Assembly: GCA_029204225.1 (NCBI GenBank)
Contig: CM055104.1
Span: 41,829,187 to 41,893,186 of the forward strand
DNA length: 64,000 nt
Direction: 5' to 3'
From: Diphasiastrum complanatum
Lineage: Eukaryota > Streptophyta > Lycopodiopsida > Lycopodiales > Lycopodiaceae
This document shows positions 37,388-51,469 of the stretch, piece after piece. Position 1 is the first letter of the stretch. Every line of letters begins with the position of its first letter. Below the pieces are notes generated by a model. The model saw nothing but the letters and a program-made list of their open reading frames with translations, was not told where the DNA came from and did no database searches. A program made the position numbers and the translations under genes.

Positions 37388-37690
37388 GCCCTTTTAAGAA
37401 AAAAGGAGTTCATTTTGTAGAAAATCTTGTGCCTAAATGTTAGATATTTCCATTTTGTTCATTTTGTTCTCGCTTTGTGATCTTGTTTGTTTCTTGCTTC
37501 TCTCTGACATCGTATGTATTGTATGCAATATTGGATGATCAGTTAATCTAGAATCTTGCTTGGTTGAGTGTCGCTACAAGTAAGCTAAATAGTAAAGTCT
37601 CTTGGAAGGGAACCTCAAGAGAGCTTCTTTGATAGATATATTCCTCCATCTTGATAGTGAAGCCTCAAGATATTTCTTGTGGGAGTTAAA
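37388..37690 (+). repeat. Dispersed repeat, copy 2 (likely LTR/leader segment)
   Basis: Similar over about 300 bp to 5640-5950 in the same orientation. Here it is followed by an A-rich tract rather than a gag-like frame. Confidence 0.55.
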
Positions 37691-39057
37691 AAAAAAGCCT
37701 CATGTGAGTTTTTAGATCTAACGACAAATTTTGAGCTAGAAGCAAACTCGTTCCAAAATGATTTTTTCAAACTTTGCATACTATTCATCACAAGAAAAAT
37801 CTGCCGGCCTCAACCAAACTCCGAAATGATGTGGACAAATTTGCACCCCACAAATTTTGTCTTCGGTTCAAATCACAAAGATTTAAAACTCACCCTTTCT
37901 AGGCTATCTTCACAAGAAACAAATTCGCACGACGACTTCGACAACAACTAATTTATCCCATTTTACCATGGCTTAGAAATTTCATGGGTGAACACTTTGG
38001 GATGGTCTACGATTTTTTTAAGGTTGAAAATTTGCCCCTATAGAAAAACCAATTTTGAAGATCCAAACTACCCCTATTCACGTGAGAGTCCTATTTTCAT
38101 GATGCAAGTTCTTGGTAAAACATGGAAATTTTGTTGAGAATTGAACAAATGCTATTTTTCAGTTTTCTAGCCAAAACTTATTCATGTACATTTTCTTACA
38201 TGCTAGTTAGATCAAATATCTTTAAATAAAAAGTTCTTTCTCTTAGAAATAATTTAAAGTGACTTTTTATTTTTATAAAAAATTGTCTAGTATATCATAT
38301 TCTTCATTTGCAATCTTGACAATACATATATAGAGGCTTAGTGTCTTTCCAATTAAATGCAATGGAGGTCAATGCTTTTCTGTTGGAAGTATTTCTAGTG
38401 AGTGCGGTGGCTAGATCTACTTACGGGCGTAGTATAGGGATGTAGAGATTTGTCCACTTTTTAAGTTTCTACAAAAGCTTCAACAGAAATATGAAGGAAT
38501 GAGAGCACTAAGGCTTACCCAACTAGTGCCCAAAACGGAAGTAAACAATGAAAATCCTTGCTAAGGCTTACCCAACTAGCAAGGTGACTAGACTAATCCT
38601 AGATTAACGCCCAAAGGGTAATAAAATGAGATTGCGACTAATACTAAACAAATAAGCAATAATGAACATGCCACAATAAAACCGATGAAAAGGAGACAAG
38701 AGGAGGCTCGAGCACCTTCCCTCAAGCTGTGCACCTTTCCAAAGGGAACACAAATGAAATAGAATGATAATTCTCCAAAATAGAGAGCAAGATAGCTTAA
38801 TCTCAAAAGTGTTATTTACAATGCAAATACCTCTCCTTTTATGGCAAGGAGGGTCTTCCATAAGTGTCTACTAACTTATGGGACTAATCTGTTTCTAGCC
38901 TTTCTAGAACTTCTAACTTAGGATTTAGAACTTCAATTTTCTTAACTTAGGACAACTTAAGATAAAATATTTCTAATCTTAAATTTCCTAAGTCTAAGTT
39001 CTAAATCTAAGTTTAAGCTATTTTATTATTATTTAAGCTTCTACTCATGGACTTACA
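37691..39057. other. No gene; CTAAGGCTTACCCAACTAG duplicated
   Basis: AT-rich. The phrase CTAAGGCTTACCCAACTAG occurs at 38,507 and 38,561. Confidence 0.3.
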
Positions 39058-40495
39058 ATGATGGGGCCGAGAATTGAAGAGGAGTCTCCTCGGATTTTTT
39101 CACCAAGAAGATCTATGAGAGATAGATCCAAGCCTAAGAGGCTCTCATATGTTGATAAAGGCAAGCAAGTGGATCTTGATTCCACTAATTATGCTTCTTT
39201 TGTTTCTCATGAAGAGCCAAAAAATGTACAAGAGGCACTCAATACTAAGGAGTGTTATGATGTCATGAAGCAAGAGTATGATGCATTGATCACCAAAAAT
39301 ACTAGGGAGCTTGTGGATCCACCATCCAACAAGAATGTAATTCGTTGCAAGGTATTTCGAATCAAGTACAATCATGATGGCACCATCAACAAGTTCAAGG
39401 CAAGATTATGTGCCAAAGGATTTGCTCAAATCCATGGCCTTGACTATGAGGAGACCTTCTTGTTGCAAAGATCGTGACAATAAGAATTCTTATTTCTCTT
39501 GCTTGTTTTTTCAAATGGAAGGTATTCCAAGTAGATGTATCCAATGCTTTTTTAAATGAGTTGTATCATGCTAGTTAAAGAAACTAAGCTAGCGCTTGGA
39601 AGTGAGTTTAAAATGCAAAATTAGGAGAGATCCATTACATACTAGGCCTAGAGATTGACTTTCATGATGATTATGTTTTTATATGTCAATCTAGATATGC
39701 TCATTCTATGTTGAAAAAATTCCATATGGAAAATTCTAAGAGCATAGATACTCCAATGGAGCAGATTGTGAAAGATCCTAACAAAGGTGATGAAAGATCC
39801 TTTGAGGACATCATAGTTTTTAGGAGTCTTATAGGCTCCTTGATTTGGCTTACCATCACTAGGCCCGATTTGAGTTTTTGTGTGCACAAATTGAGTCAAT
39901 TTATGCAAGATCCTAAGATCCATCATTGGAAGATGGCCAAGAGAATTCTAAGATATGTATCTTCATCTTGTGATTATGGTCTACTTTAAAAAGTTAAGAT
40001 CTATCCATTGCTGGCTACTCAGATTCAAATTTTGCAAGTGATAAGATGGATCGAAAGTCTATTAGTGCATACACTATATTTCTTGGAGGCAATATAATAC
40101 CTTGGCTTTCCAAAAAGCAAGATACTATATCTCTTTCTTCATGTGTGGCCGAGTAAAAAGCACTCACCACAACTACCAAAGAAGTGCTTTTGATCAAGAG
40201 ATTGTTATTGGAGCTAAAGTGCATCAAGGAGGATGATCTACCAATGATCAAGTGTGACAATATCTCGGCCCAAGCCCTTGCCAATAATCCCATATTTCGT
40301 GCAAGGAGCAAGCACATAGAGACACATCACTTTGTGAGAGAAAAGCTTATTGGAGGGGAAATCTATTTGGAGCACGTCAACACATCCTCTTGTATTGCCG
40401 ATCTACTCACCAAGCCTTTGAGCAAGAATGCCTTCATTAAGCATAGATCTAATCTTGGAGTAATCTCAAGATCAATGCTTATCTTCAATAGATAA
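39058..40495 (+). pseudogene. Decayed copia pol (reverse transcriptase-RNase H)
   Basis: The N-terminal part of RT (KVFRIKYNHDGTINKFKARL; GFAQIHGLDYEETF) is followed by a frameshift, VSNAFLNE and a deletion near 39,560-39,610 that removes the YVDD motif. Then come GEIHYILGLEI, LIGSLIWLTITRPDLSF (39,830-39,890), RNase H fragments with TAA/TAG stops, and the C-terminal CDNISAQALANNPIF and SSCIADLLTKPL (40,255-40,420). Gag, protease and integrase are absent. Related to, but clearly older than, the copia at 24,717. Confidence 0.85.
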
Positions 40496-41413
<918 letters not shown>

Positions 41414-42449
41414 CATCTCATTTTGTATGTAGATGCTGATTTTTCTACATTGGCAGGATTGGTGGTTTGCTCTCTTTGTAACCAAAGATCAGGGACATGG
41501 ATTTGGATCTTGAATGATTTGAAATCCTTCACATCGTGCACAAGCTTAAAAGCCTATGCGTGTGGGCTGTACGCCTGGTGCCCCATCTGCGTATGCCCCC
41601 CCCCCCCCGGATCCTACCAGTTGCCGGCCACCCTACCGTGGTTCCAGGCTCTGCCCCTGGCTCCCTACTGGTTCTCGATTACTCGGCTGTCGGGTTTCGG
41701 CTGCACCTCGATTGTGAGTGGAATGCCATGTGGTGGCGTCAACGATATCCCATAAGCAATATGGGGAGGTGATCGCTAACCATATATATGGAAACGAGCC
41801 TTCTAATGCGCATGCCCAAGAGTGCATGTGGCCGCTAAAGAATGGGCACATGGCACCGAGACAAGCTTATTTTATGCATCTATATTTTTGATTTCATTTG
41901 TGATGCATTGTAGCAAGGAATTGAGGTTTTTGTTAAGGTTTTGGAGCAATTATGTTTTTCTCTTCTTCAACTTCCTAGATAAGGTGCCTTTTATCTTCTC
42001 TTCTCATGAAGTTTGTTTTTACCAAAATTCCTAAAGAAGGTGACTCAAAAATTCTTATGCCATGGTGTCTCTCCAAACTCTCCCATAGCAATCAAAACCA
42101 ATCTTGAAATTTAGGATCTTTTAGAAGAAAAACATTCATCTTGTAATACCAATCTATGACTCTCATGAAACTACTCACCCTCTCTTTGGGTGGTATTGAT
42201 CAATTTATGACCTTGGACATGCTATCGAATAAAAACTGCTTTGGAGGATGGATAGAAATGGTCGAGCTTTGTGGAAACAAAATCTTATTCCAAACCAACT
42301 TTTTACGCTATTAGCATCAAGTTTGGAAGGGATGTGGTGGAGCTCTAGAACTTTGACAAGGTTGATGCAAAATAAATAAAAAATTCAACATAAAGGAAGA
42401 TAGTTTACAAATAGAATAGCCACTCATCAAGAAGAAGAAACATCATTTA
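41414..42449. other. GC-rich block with C13 run, then AT-rich sequence; no gene
   Basis: A run of 13 C (41,596-41,608) starts a GC-rich stretch to about 41,850, whose composition differs from its neighbours. Nothing identifiable follows. Confidence 0.3.
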
Positions 42450-42731
42450 CTACCTGTAGACCTTAGACCTTAGACCACACTTATCACTTTGAGACTCATT
42501 GATGTTGAAATTCCTCGTGATGATAACATGAAGGTGGGGGAGGTTGTGATTTGCACTCCACTTTGCAGGTCTCTTAGAGTTCAAGTTAGGCACACAAGTT
42601 GAAACCAAGAAAAGGTCCAAACCAACCACATGCACAAGGACCTTGACAAACTTATCAAAGAGGAGGGAGCGGGGACCATAAACTAGATTGATGTCAAGTG
42701 GGTACATAAAGTTCTTATCGTTGCCTTCCAT
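42450..42731 (-). pseudogene. Possible LINE endonuclease fragment
   Basis: 93 codons with NLVYGP early and HVIITRNFNINESQSDKCG late. This fits the VYGP...GDFN...DK.G spacing of AP-type LINE endonucleases. The key GDFN reads RNFN. No other LINE domain is evident around it. Confidence 0.3.
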
Positions 42732-43870
42732 ATCAATGCCCTCTCCTTGTTTGTAAAGGCATCAAGTGGCAAACTCGTAGAATGATAGGTTCCTGTTCTT
42801 CTTGGGGGAAAGTCTAGCTTTCATGGTTGTTGTGGCCCGTCGTGGGCTTCCATCTACTCTTGTTTCTAAAACATGAATGAGAACTCCCAATCCCCCTACT
42901 CCCTTTGGAATGCTAATTTTCACATGGAGTTTGAATGGATGGAGTAGGGTTTCAAGTGATGCAAGGAGCAAAGGTTGTTGCAATGCAGCACTTTCAGTGA
43001 GCAAGGAGAAGGCAGTCGTAACAAGATCCTCAACAAGCAAGCCATCTTTGCAGCAAGACATCCCACTTACGGTTGTACCACTGTATCCTCCACAATCCTT
43101 CAACTACTGCTGTCTCCACATAAACTACTAACTGTGCACATTCCTAGCCCTACATGCAGTTGTCACACACAGGAGAGGGAATGAAGGTGATGGATTCGGT
43201 TAGTTAACCATGCCATATCACCTTAGTTAGTGAATGTGAAAAAAAATGCATTGTTTTAGTCAGTGCTAACTGAAACGACTAATTGAATCAATTTGTTAAC
43301 TGTAAGTGGGGCCCACTGGCATTTTCATTATCGCTAACTAGAAGCACTAACGGCTGGTGGGGCCCCACCCTAAGACCATTAGCTGTCGAATAAAAAAGGC
43401 CCATAATGGATCCGATGAAGTTTTCCAACCAAAAATGGATATGAAATTTGTTGAAACTTTCCTGTAGCAACCTCACTTGCCGGGAAGCAAGCAAACTTAT
43501 GGAGCTCTTAAAAGAAGCACAAGAACTAAGAAAAAATCTAGCAAGTTTCATTTGGCAATGACATCTGATCCAGGCAAGGGTTGGGGGGCGGGGTTAGTGT
43601 AGGTACCCACCCCCTAATGTGTGTGAGTTTATTATACAATTTTCTTTACGGTAGGCAAGAATTTTTCTCAAAACATACACAATGGGCCTCACATGCTTTT
43701 TAGGTTGATGCTCTCAACAATTAAAATATTGGAAACGTGAAAACACGGGAACACATCAAAATGTAATAATAAATAATACCAAAAATGAAAGGGGTAGTAG
43801 TTGAACCAATAAGTGAAGCCTTGTTTCAATAACACTCAATTCCAGTTCTACTAGTGAATTACGAAGAAGA
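42732..43870. other. Upstream region of the DUF604 gene
   Basis: No coding sequence is recognised. The promoter of the downstream gene must lie here, but no unambiguous TATA box was identified. Confidence 0.3.
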
Positions 43871-44047
43871 ATGATCGCGCTGGAGCTCGCAGATGCAGCA
43901 GAAGCTCGAGGGAGCGTGAAGGCTTTTGTGATGCAGCAGCAGCTTGATCGAGATGGTAAATCTAGGCATCGTCAGGCTCGGCATTTTGCTGCTCGTAACT
44001 CTTGTGTGTGGCTGTGGATATGTCATGTTCTCGGCTCTGCTCGGTAG
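43871..44047 (+). CDS. Upstream ORF overlapping the DUF604 start codon
   Basis: An ATG at 43,871 opens a 58-codon frame ending at TAG 44,045. It is out of frame with the main ATG at 43,953 and extends past it. If the transcript starts upstream, ribosomes starting here would skip the main start, so it could limit translation. Whether it lies within the mRNA is unknown. Confidence 0.3.
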   Translation: MIALELADAAEARGSVKAFVMQQQLDRDGKSRHRQARHFAARNSCVWLWICHVLGSAR

Positions 44048-44822
44048 CTCACATTTCGACTCATACTTGCATTGCAGAGATAGAAGGTGCTTTCCTCTTT
44101 ATTATAAGTCGGCTCTAAGGCTTCCTTTCCATTCCTCTTCTTCTTTTTCTTCTTCGCATTCTTCGTTGTCTTCTTTGGTCTTCACGCCTCTGCAACGGCC
44201 GTTAGAAGATGATGCAGGGAGTCCAGCAAGCACAAGCTTGGCCAATATTGTGTTTGGTATTGCAGCATCGGCAAGGCTTTGGGATAAACGTAAAGAGTAT
44301 GTCAGCCTTTGGTGGAGGGCTGATGCTATGCGCGGATTTGTGTGGTTGGATCAACCAGTTGGAAACTGGTCAGATTCCTTTCCAGCTTTCAAAATATCTG
44401 CAAATACTTCGCATTTCAGGTACACCAACAGAAGAGGGCGTAGATCAGCCTTACGAATCTCTCGAGTTGTATCAGAGACCTTTAGAATGGGGCTTTCAAA
44501 TGTGCACTGGTTTGTGATGGGGGATGATGACACTTTCTTTGCCACAGAAAATCTCATCAAGGTTTTATCTAAATACGACCATCGGCAGTTTTATTATATT
44601 GGAGCCAATTCCGAAAGTCACTTCCAAAACTTAAATTTCTCCTATAATATGGCATATGGTGGAGGAGGTTTCGCTCTAAGTTATCCTTTGGCAGAGGCTC
44701 TGGAAAAAATGCAGGATGATTGCCTTCATAGGAACCCTTCTTTGTATGGAAGTGACGACCGGATGCATGCATGCATGGCGGAACTAGGAGTACCACTCAC
44801 AAAAGAGCCTGGATTTCATCAG
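43953..44822 (+). CDS. DUF604/Fringe-like glycosyltransferase, exon 1
   Basis: Encodes residues 1-290 of a ~501-residue protein. A hydrophobic signal anchor (residues 8-30) follows a short cytosolic tail, as in type II Golgi glycosyltransferases. A Ser-rich stem (57-75) precedes the catalytic part. WFVMGDDDTFF (186-196) holds the metal-binding DxD motif, and YNMAYGGGGFALSYPL (231-246) and YGSDDRMHACMAELG (265-279) are family hallmarks. Plant members of this family are taken to be Golgi glycosyltransferases related to Fringe/beta-1,3-galactosyltransferases; acceptor substrates are mostly unknown. The exon ends CAG|GTACCA. Start chosen at the ATG before the anchor. Confidence 0.92.
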
Positions 44823-46766
44823 GTACCAACCTCTTCAATTCTCCTTAACTAGTTTGTTTGTGTTTCTTTAGCTGCTGTTCCAGGAAATGTGATAGTACTT
44901 AAAGTTACCCTTATTTGCATTTTGAATTTTTCTTTCGGACATTGGAATCCTAATCACTATCAAATGTTTCTTTGATTCACTTGAGCCATGTAATTTATTG
45001 TTATGTGTAGAGTCTAGACTTTAAATGCTGTAGTTATTACTATAAAACGCTATACTTTTGTGTTGGAATCTAATACATGCCGATAAAATGTCAATTCTCA
45101 GGCTTTTGTGCTATTACGAATGTAAATTTTCTCACAGCTGGAATTACACCTATGCTTTGCTTAATTTTACTGTCTCATGTCCATATCTGTCTCTTTCAAT
45201 GCTGGTGATTGACTGTTTCTAGCATGCCATAGGATGAGAACATTTTATGTTGCAGTTTCTGTGTAGTCGGTTTTTAAAATACTTTTTTTGAATGTTGTCT
45301 AGAGCAACAGTAATGGGCCAATTTTTTTTTAAACAATCTAGTCGTCGGATGTTGGTTGGCCAAAGGTTGGAGTTGGGAGTGGACAGAGGTGGGAAGATTG
45401 AGAGGCCAAAGCATGAGGGCAGAAATTGTTTTAAGATGTGGTGATTAGGAGGGCCCTAGTATGGGCTTGGGAGGGCAAAGATGAGGGTTGTGCGTTCCAA
45501 ACTTGATGTCTAAAACTCTGATCGAGATAAAGTTAGTTGCAAATAGTTCACTTAATGTATTAATACCGATCTATTCAAATGCTTAAAGGTCTCGTGGTGA
45601 TGGACTTTACTATTTAGCCTTCTAAAATGTTCAACTAGAAGCTCTGTTTGTACCAATCTCATAATCTTTGGATGTGGTGTACAAAGACAAGGTAATGTGA
45701 TCTCACATAATACTTTTTAATAAACTAGAATTTTATAGATGCTTGGCCCTTCTACAAGTTGGAATGGTGGCTCTTGATGTAATCTGGATATTTATCGCGA
45801 TTTGAACCTCTTCATACCAATGCAAATTGTTTTAAGATTCGAATTAAAATTTTGCAATTTCTTTTGGGGAATCTAGTTTTCGAATGTCATTGCATTGTTT
45901 TAAACTTGTGCACAATGAATAGTATTGTTGAAAAATTGTGCACATTTTGGTTCATAGTCAAATCGATTCGAATCTTTTGGTGAGGCTATGACTATGCTTG
46001 GAAGCCTATTGATTTATTTGCTCATACACCCTTACTTTAGGACCAAGCTCATATGCTTGTTGCCACTATTGATTTGACTGTGCAAGGTTTGTTTGCTAGA
46101 AAGGATCTAATATTGTTCAAGATCCACTTGTTGCTCCCCTTGATTGTAGAGCTATAATTCTTTTAATACTTATGTTAGCAGCTACTCTTATTCAATCTAT
46201 TGTACTTTTATGGCTTACTTGCCTAGGACCCATTTTGGCCCTTTTAGTAGGGGCACAACTGGACTTGAACCGAGTTTCTCAACAAGTTATCATTAATAGA
46301 AGTACTTTCTTTTACTGAACAGTAGTGGTGCCATTTATTTGATAGCGTGTGATCTAAGTACTAGAGGCTTTTTTTACATAAAACTCAATGCACTTCCTTG
46401 TAGGGGATCACTAATGGTATTATTTGTGTTCTCTCAAAATCCTTAATTTGAAGTATGCTATTTGATTCATCTTAAATGATCATTGTTCTTATGTGAATTC
46501 AAATTTGTGAATTAGTTCATAACACTGCGTGATTTCCTTTATTGTGTGGTTGTTTTTTTCTTTGTTGAATAATGTGATGAATGATGGTAGCCATTAGGCT
46601 AATGTTTGATGTCTCCTCTATTGAGCATAGTTGAGTGGATTGAGAGTGAATGATGAGTGGTGATGCTTTGGTGCTTTAAGTGCGCGAGAGAGAGATAACA
46701 TAATGACACATAGTTCCTCTTGACAAGTCAAGAAGCTTTGAAAACCTTTTTTCATGAACTAACAAG
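44823..46766. other. Intron segment without recognised features
   Basis: AT-rich. A short hydrophobic reading frame near 46,150-46,317 was noted but not assigned. Confidence 0.3.
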
Positions 46767-46952
46767 TTAAGACAAAGCCGAAAAGTATATATAGTACTCA
46801 GAAAAAGCACCATAAAGCAAAACTCATCTCAAGACATCCAGCTGGTACCACCATCCCACTTAAGACAAAGCCGAAAAGTGTATATAGTAGTCAGAAAAAG
46901 CACCATAAAGCAAAACTCATCTCAAGACATCCAGCTGGTACCACCATCCCAC
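46767..46952. repeat. 93-bp tandem duplication in intron 1
   Basis: Two units starting TTAAGACAAAGCCGAAAAGT at 46,767 and 46,860, differing at about two positions, so the duplication is recent. Confidence 0.95.
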
Positions 46953-49021
46953 CACACAAAATTGCGCAAGTTAGCACAATGAGGAAGATAGGTGTCAAAG
47001 CTGTATTTATGTACCAAACAAGTTTTACCACTAATTAGCACAAAGTGTTTTTAACAAGCATAGTCCAATCTTCTCAAGCAATGTTTAATTTATAGCAATA
47101 GGTCGACCTTAAACGTTTCCGTAGTAGGGCTTATGCTATGCTGATTAGTCACAGGGTATCGGTCTATATCAATTTTAGCATAACATAAGTACGTACACTA
47201 GATTAACCGTAATTACTAAAACCTTGGCAATAGGTTAGACATGGGCACATAGGTAGGTGTTAGGCCAAATCCATGCCGTGCTAACCCTTAGGACTTGAAA
47301 GATTCCAACCCGTCATGCACCAATGTCGTTTTCCCTGAGCATGTTCATCTTTTCTAGGGATAGGCAAGTCAAAAACCTACAGTGCTAGTTCACAAACTTG
47401 TATAAACTTATGAGGTAGATAAGTTTTTGAGGTCTCATTATGGTTTGCAGGGACACCAATACGGGTATTAGGGCAAATCCATGCCATGCTAATCAAGAGT
47501 ATTCAAGCAGAAAAACCCTAATTTTGAGGCAACATTATTGGATTTTTGGAATGGTTTAACTAAGCATGATAAACTACAGTGTATTGGGGTTGAAGGTGGG
47601 TATCTAAAGTAGTATACTTGATTTGTGTATAGTTTAGGCAAGTTTGTTTTAAGCAATGTGTGATACAACTTATAATTTTTTGTTTCGCAAGGTATAAAAG
47701 AGTAAGAAACTTGAAAATGTATTTTTGATCCTCTCCATCCTCTAACTTAGCATGTGATTAGAATTTGAAAGCACCAATTTAGACGAACTTGTGTAACATA
47801 CCTGGATATGTGTAGATGGACTTTCTTGTGATGATGCCATACCATAGATTACGTATTCTTTATAAGCCAACATAAAACCGGTTTGAGTTTCCGAAACAAG
47901 TTTATGTTATGTAAGTGAATATCAAACCTTAATACCATGAACCATAACTAAATAATGAACTAGTTTTTACTGCAAATCCTTTATCATTTCTACGAATGAA
48001 TGAACTTTTAAGAAGAGTCCATACATCTGTATTGGCTAAATACAATTACTTGAATGTCAAAGCAAAATTGAAAGACATACCTTTATGTGAATCGAATGTT
48101 CAAAATAGAATCAAACTGAATGACTTCTCAAATAGCCAAAAAATGGTAGCTCAAAGTACCATACGCTTTTAATGTGAAATAGCTGTGAGAAACACAAGAA
48201 TTAGCATTGAGTTCTTACGAGACCAATGTTGTAGGGTCGTGTCATTTATTGTGAACCTAGCTTGCTGGAAATTTCAGCATAAAAGTGTATTGAATTATTG
48301 CAGTGGGTCGCTGTTTGGACAGTCCAATTCATGTGACAATTTCATGCAAAAACAAGCTAAAAAGCTTTACAAAATTATGTTGGGGTACAACTTGGACAAT
48401 CAACAGTTTACTTTGTTGATAGGGCAGTGGTCAATGAAAATTTAGCAGTCAGTCGCTGCTCAAGCAGCTCTCCTTCCCTGCAAACAAATTCATATTGCGC
48501 CTATTGAATGTATGTGAAAAGTATGTCCCAAATGCCCAAAATGAAGTGTAAAACTATTGTTGGTCACATTTGCTTCAGCAAACTAGCAAAATGGATTGAA
48601 AACGAATAGTAGATCACTGGTGGGACATTGCCCCTATTGCATGATTGTCTCCAAAAGTGTGCAGATTCATTGCATGAAAAGAAGTATTGAATAAGCTTAC
48701 CGAAAATGCGTTTCATGGCTTTGGAAGAGATAGGAGATGGGTGCTGAAGGTGTCAAGGCAGTTGTGGATAGTGCTCCATCGCAGATAGTGCTGTGGACAA
48801 ACCTATTGTGAGGTTTATGGTCACCTCTTTATAGTTTCCTATTAGGTTGACGAGGAAACTTGTTGAGGAAGTAACAAGGAGACTTGAAGATGATGTAAAA
48901 ACAAGCCTCAACTCTTCGCTGATGCCATGAAGTGGGTTGGAATCAAACTCGTGGAGTGCTCTTGATGTGAGGAGTGAAGGTGCCGCTGCCTGGACCTATG
49001 GACAATATGTTGCCTGCTCTG

Positions 49022-49025
<4 letters not shown>
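46953..49025. other. Intron segment without recognised features
   Basis: AT-rich. No sustained ORF above 86 codons and no recognisable domain. Confidence 0.3.

Positions 49026-49079
<54 letters not shown>
49026..49079. repeat. (AG)n microsatellite, 54 bp
   Basis: Uninterrupted AG dinucleotides in intron 1. Confidence 0.97.
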
Positions 49080-49080
<1 letters not shown>

Positions 49081-49628
49081 ACATCCAACAGACTCACATC
49101 ATCTGACAATTCTTCATGGTATAAGTTTTTTGTTCAATATTTTATACCGATAACTATAAAAGCAAACTACATATTTAGCATATGCACTTTTTGTGATGAA
49201 AAATACAAGAAGTAACATATTGTTGCGATGCCTTCCAATGTTTCGTGGACCTTTTCAAAATGCCTTTTCAAAACTGATGAATGATGACCCATAAATCATT
49301 GCTCATGTAACATTGAAATTTGATAGCCTGCAATTGTTAAATGTCTAAACTTTAAGGTTGATAATGCAACATGCCCATAGATTTCTAAAAGACCGTAGTC
49401 AATATTTGATAATGCTCGTTGCCAAAATTTAAAATCAAGTCCCAAATCATACATGAATGATGGCACATGTCATTCCAACTTCCAATGTTTGGATTCCATA
49501 AAAGTCAAATAGCAAATTACAATATCTACTAGTCTGCAGAGTGTGAACAACTTTAAAATAAAATTCTAATTACTAAAGCCCGAGAAAGTAGGGCTGAAAT
49601 CTAATAGCTAAAGGCTAACTAGTAACAT

Positions 49629-51060
49629 CTAATGCAGCCTACTCGTAGTCACCCGTGATGCAGGTGCACGCTCATAACCCTCATCATCGTCACTCGGACT
49701 TTCATCCCTCCTTGAGGAATTTGAGAACTCCTCACTGTCATCCTCATCCTCTGAGAGTCTTCCGCCTCCTCTGGCTCCTCTTCCTTGACTGCTTGACTCC
49801 CTGCATAACCTTATCTTTGCCATCATCCTCAATGACATTGTCAATATAGCCAAAGAGTTTCTAGTATCCAACACTCAACCCGGCTGTGAGGTGTCAATGG
49901 ATCTATTGTGCTCATGCAAGAGGACTATGATATTTTGATAATGTGGCGCCTCCTAGTATTAGTCCATTTAATATGATGGGGCACCCATACCTATTTCAGA
50001 TTTATGATGGAGCACACATGACACACAGTGACAAACGACTCAATGGCCATTTTCAAAAGTTAAGACTCATAACTCAATAATAAATATCAAATAAACAATG
50101 AGCTTAGTATTTACTACTTAGCCAATTAGCCTACTGAAAGTTGAAAGTCTAAAGTTAGAACTTCAAAACTAAGGGTAACAACTTCCAACTTGACAATTTA
50201 AAGCAGAGTACGATTAGGGTTTAGGGTATATGTGTTACATGACCTCCTAATAAGCTCTAGTGCGCTATCCACGTAGTCTCACTTGGCAACTAGCTCCCTT
50301 GTCTTCAAATGCTTCATCTAGGTCCATCCCGCTCAGCACCAATCCTGGAAACATGCCTCATCATCGTTATCCATGTAGGGTCTTAGCCACATGAAAGCAA
50401 AGGTTGCACAAGTAGTAACACTTTCAAACATAAACTAGTGCCGCTATTTTTTTGATGACTGAAATTGTTCGATGTAAACATCTCTACTAGTAGGCCTAGG
50501 TGGACGAACTTGGCTGCTACCCCTTGCCCTCTGATAGTGCTGCCAATCCCAGATGCATAGTGTTAACCGCGGTTGGCTGTGATGAAAAAGCCTTTGTCAA
50601 TGAGCAACATTTTACAATCTACAATGAGAAAAATAATAACGATACGTATTACGTATAATCTTAAAATTTTAATTTTAAAATGTAGGTATATTGTATTAGG
50701 GCTTGGACAGCAAATTGTTTGAACTTTGATTTAGGACTTCGAACTTTGAACTATCAACATTGTCAAGTTTACTATCTAGAGCTTAGGAAGTTATCGTATA
50801 GGAAGTTAAAAGTAGGATCGGTAATTACTAACTTGGGGTCAAAATAGTAGCATTCGACTGTATCAACAGTGAAGCTAGTGCACATGTAAAACTTGCAATA
50901 TCATATCCATGCAATCAAAGTAGGCGTGCCTTTATTCTCATAGAGCCACTTGATTTGTCGTTCCTGAAATACTTGCATGTCCACCTCTTTGTGCCTGAGT
51001 GTAATAGGCTCCCCCACAAGCGATCCCTCTCCCTCAACATGGTTTGAGGTCTCCTCTCTC
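49629..51060 (-). pseudogene. Possible hAT-type transposase remnant
   Basis: On the minus strand, near 50,890-51,050, a BED-like zinc finger pattern appears with frame shifts (LWGS...RWTCKYFRN...SGSMRIKARLL). At the other end (49,629-49,780) an SSSQGRGARGGGR stretch followed by an acidic Ser-rich tail ends in a stop, resembling hAT transposase C-termini. The ~1.1 kb between them is too short for a full catalytic domain and is broken, so the remnant is internally deleted. No terminal inverted repeats were identified. Confidence 0.35.
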
Positions 51061-51400
51061 CCTAAATCTAACGCTAGTTTCTAGATTTTAACACTAATCT
51101 CACCTTAATTAGTAATCACACACTACTAGCTAGTCTAGTTCTTAGTTCTAACAATATTCTAAGTTCTAAGTTTTAACATTAATCACTCATTAGCAATGAT
51201 TAATTCTAAGTTCTAAGATCTTGCACACTAATACTAATCTTAAAATTTAACTTCACACTAACTTCTCTCCCTCACCTCCATCTTTCTAGACTCTCCCTCA
51301 GTCTTATTCCCTCATTTTTCAAGTTTCAAGCACATTCACATTTCTAATCTATGTATCTCATTGCCTATCCTCACACAAAAAACATAACTTAGTACTAAAC

Positions 51401-51403
<3 letters not shown>

Positions 51404-51467
<64 letters not shown>
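51404..51467. repeat. (CT)n array at LINE copy 1 5' end
   Basis: 64 bp of CT ending exactly at the ATG (51,468) of LINE copy 1. Confidence 0.97.

Positions 51468-51469
<2 letters not shown>

Noticed and set aside
42877..43184. Short plus-strand ORFs upstream of the DUF604 gene
   Set aside because: No domain, no splice support and no similarity to anything recognised.
44351..44796. Minus-strand ORFs in exon 1 of the DUF604 gene
   Set aside because: Shadows of the conserved glycosyltransferase coding frame.
46130..46320. Hydrophobic reading frame with a tRNA-like GGACTTGAACC string, possible plastid DNA insert or env-like segment
   Set aside because: No plastid gene or tRNA could be matched, the frame is short, and no retroelement context surrounds it.
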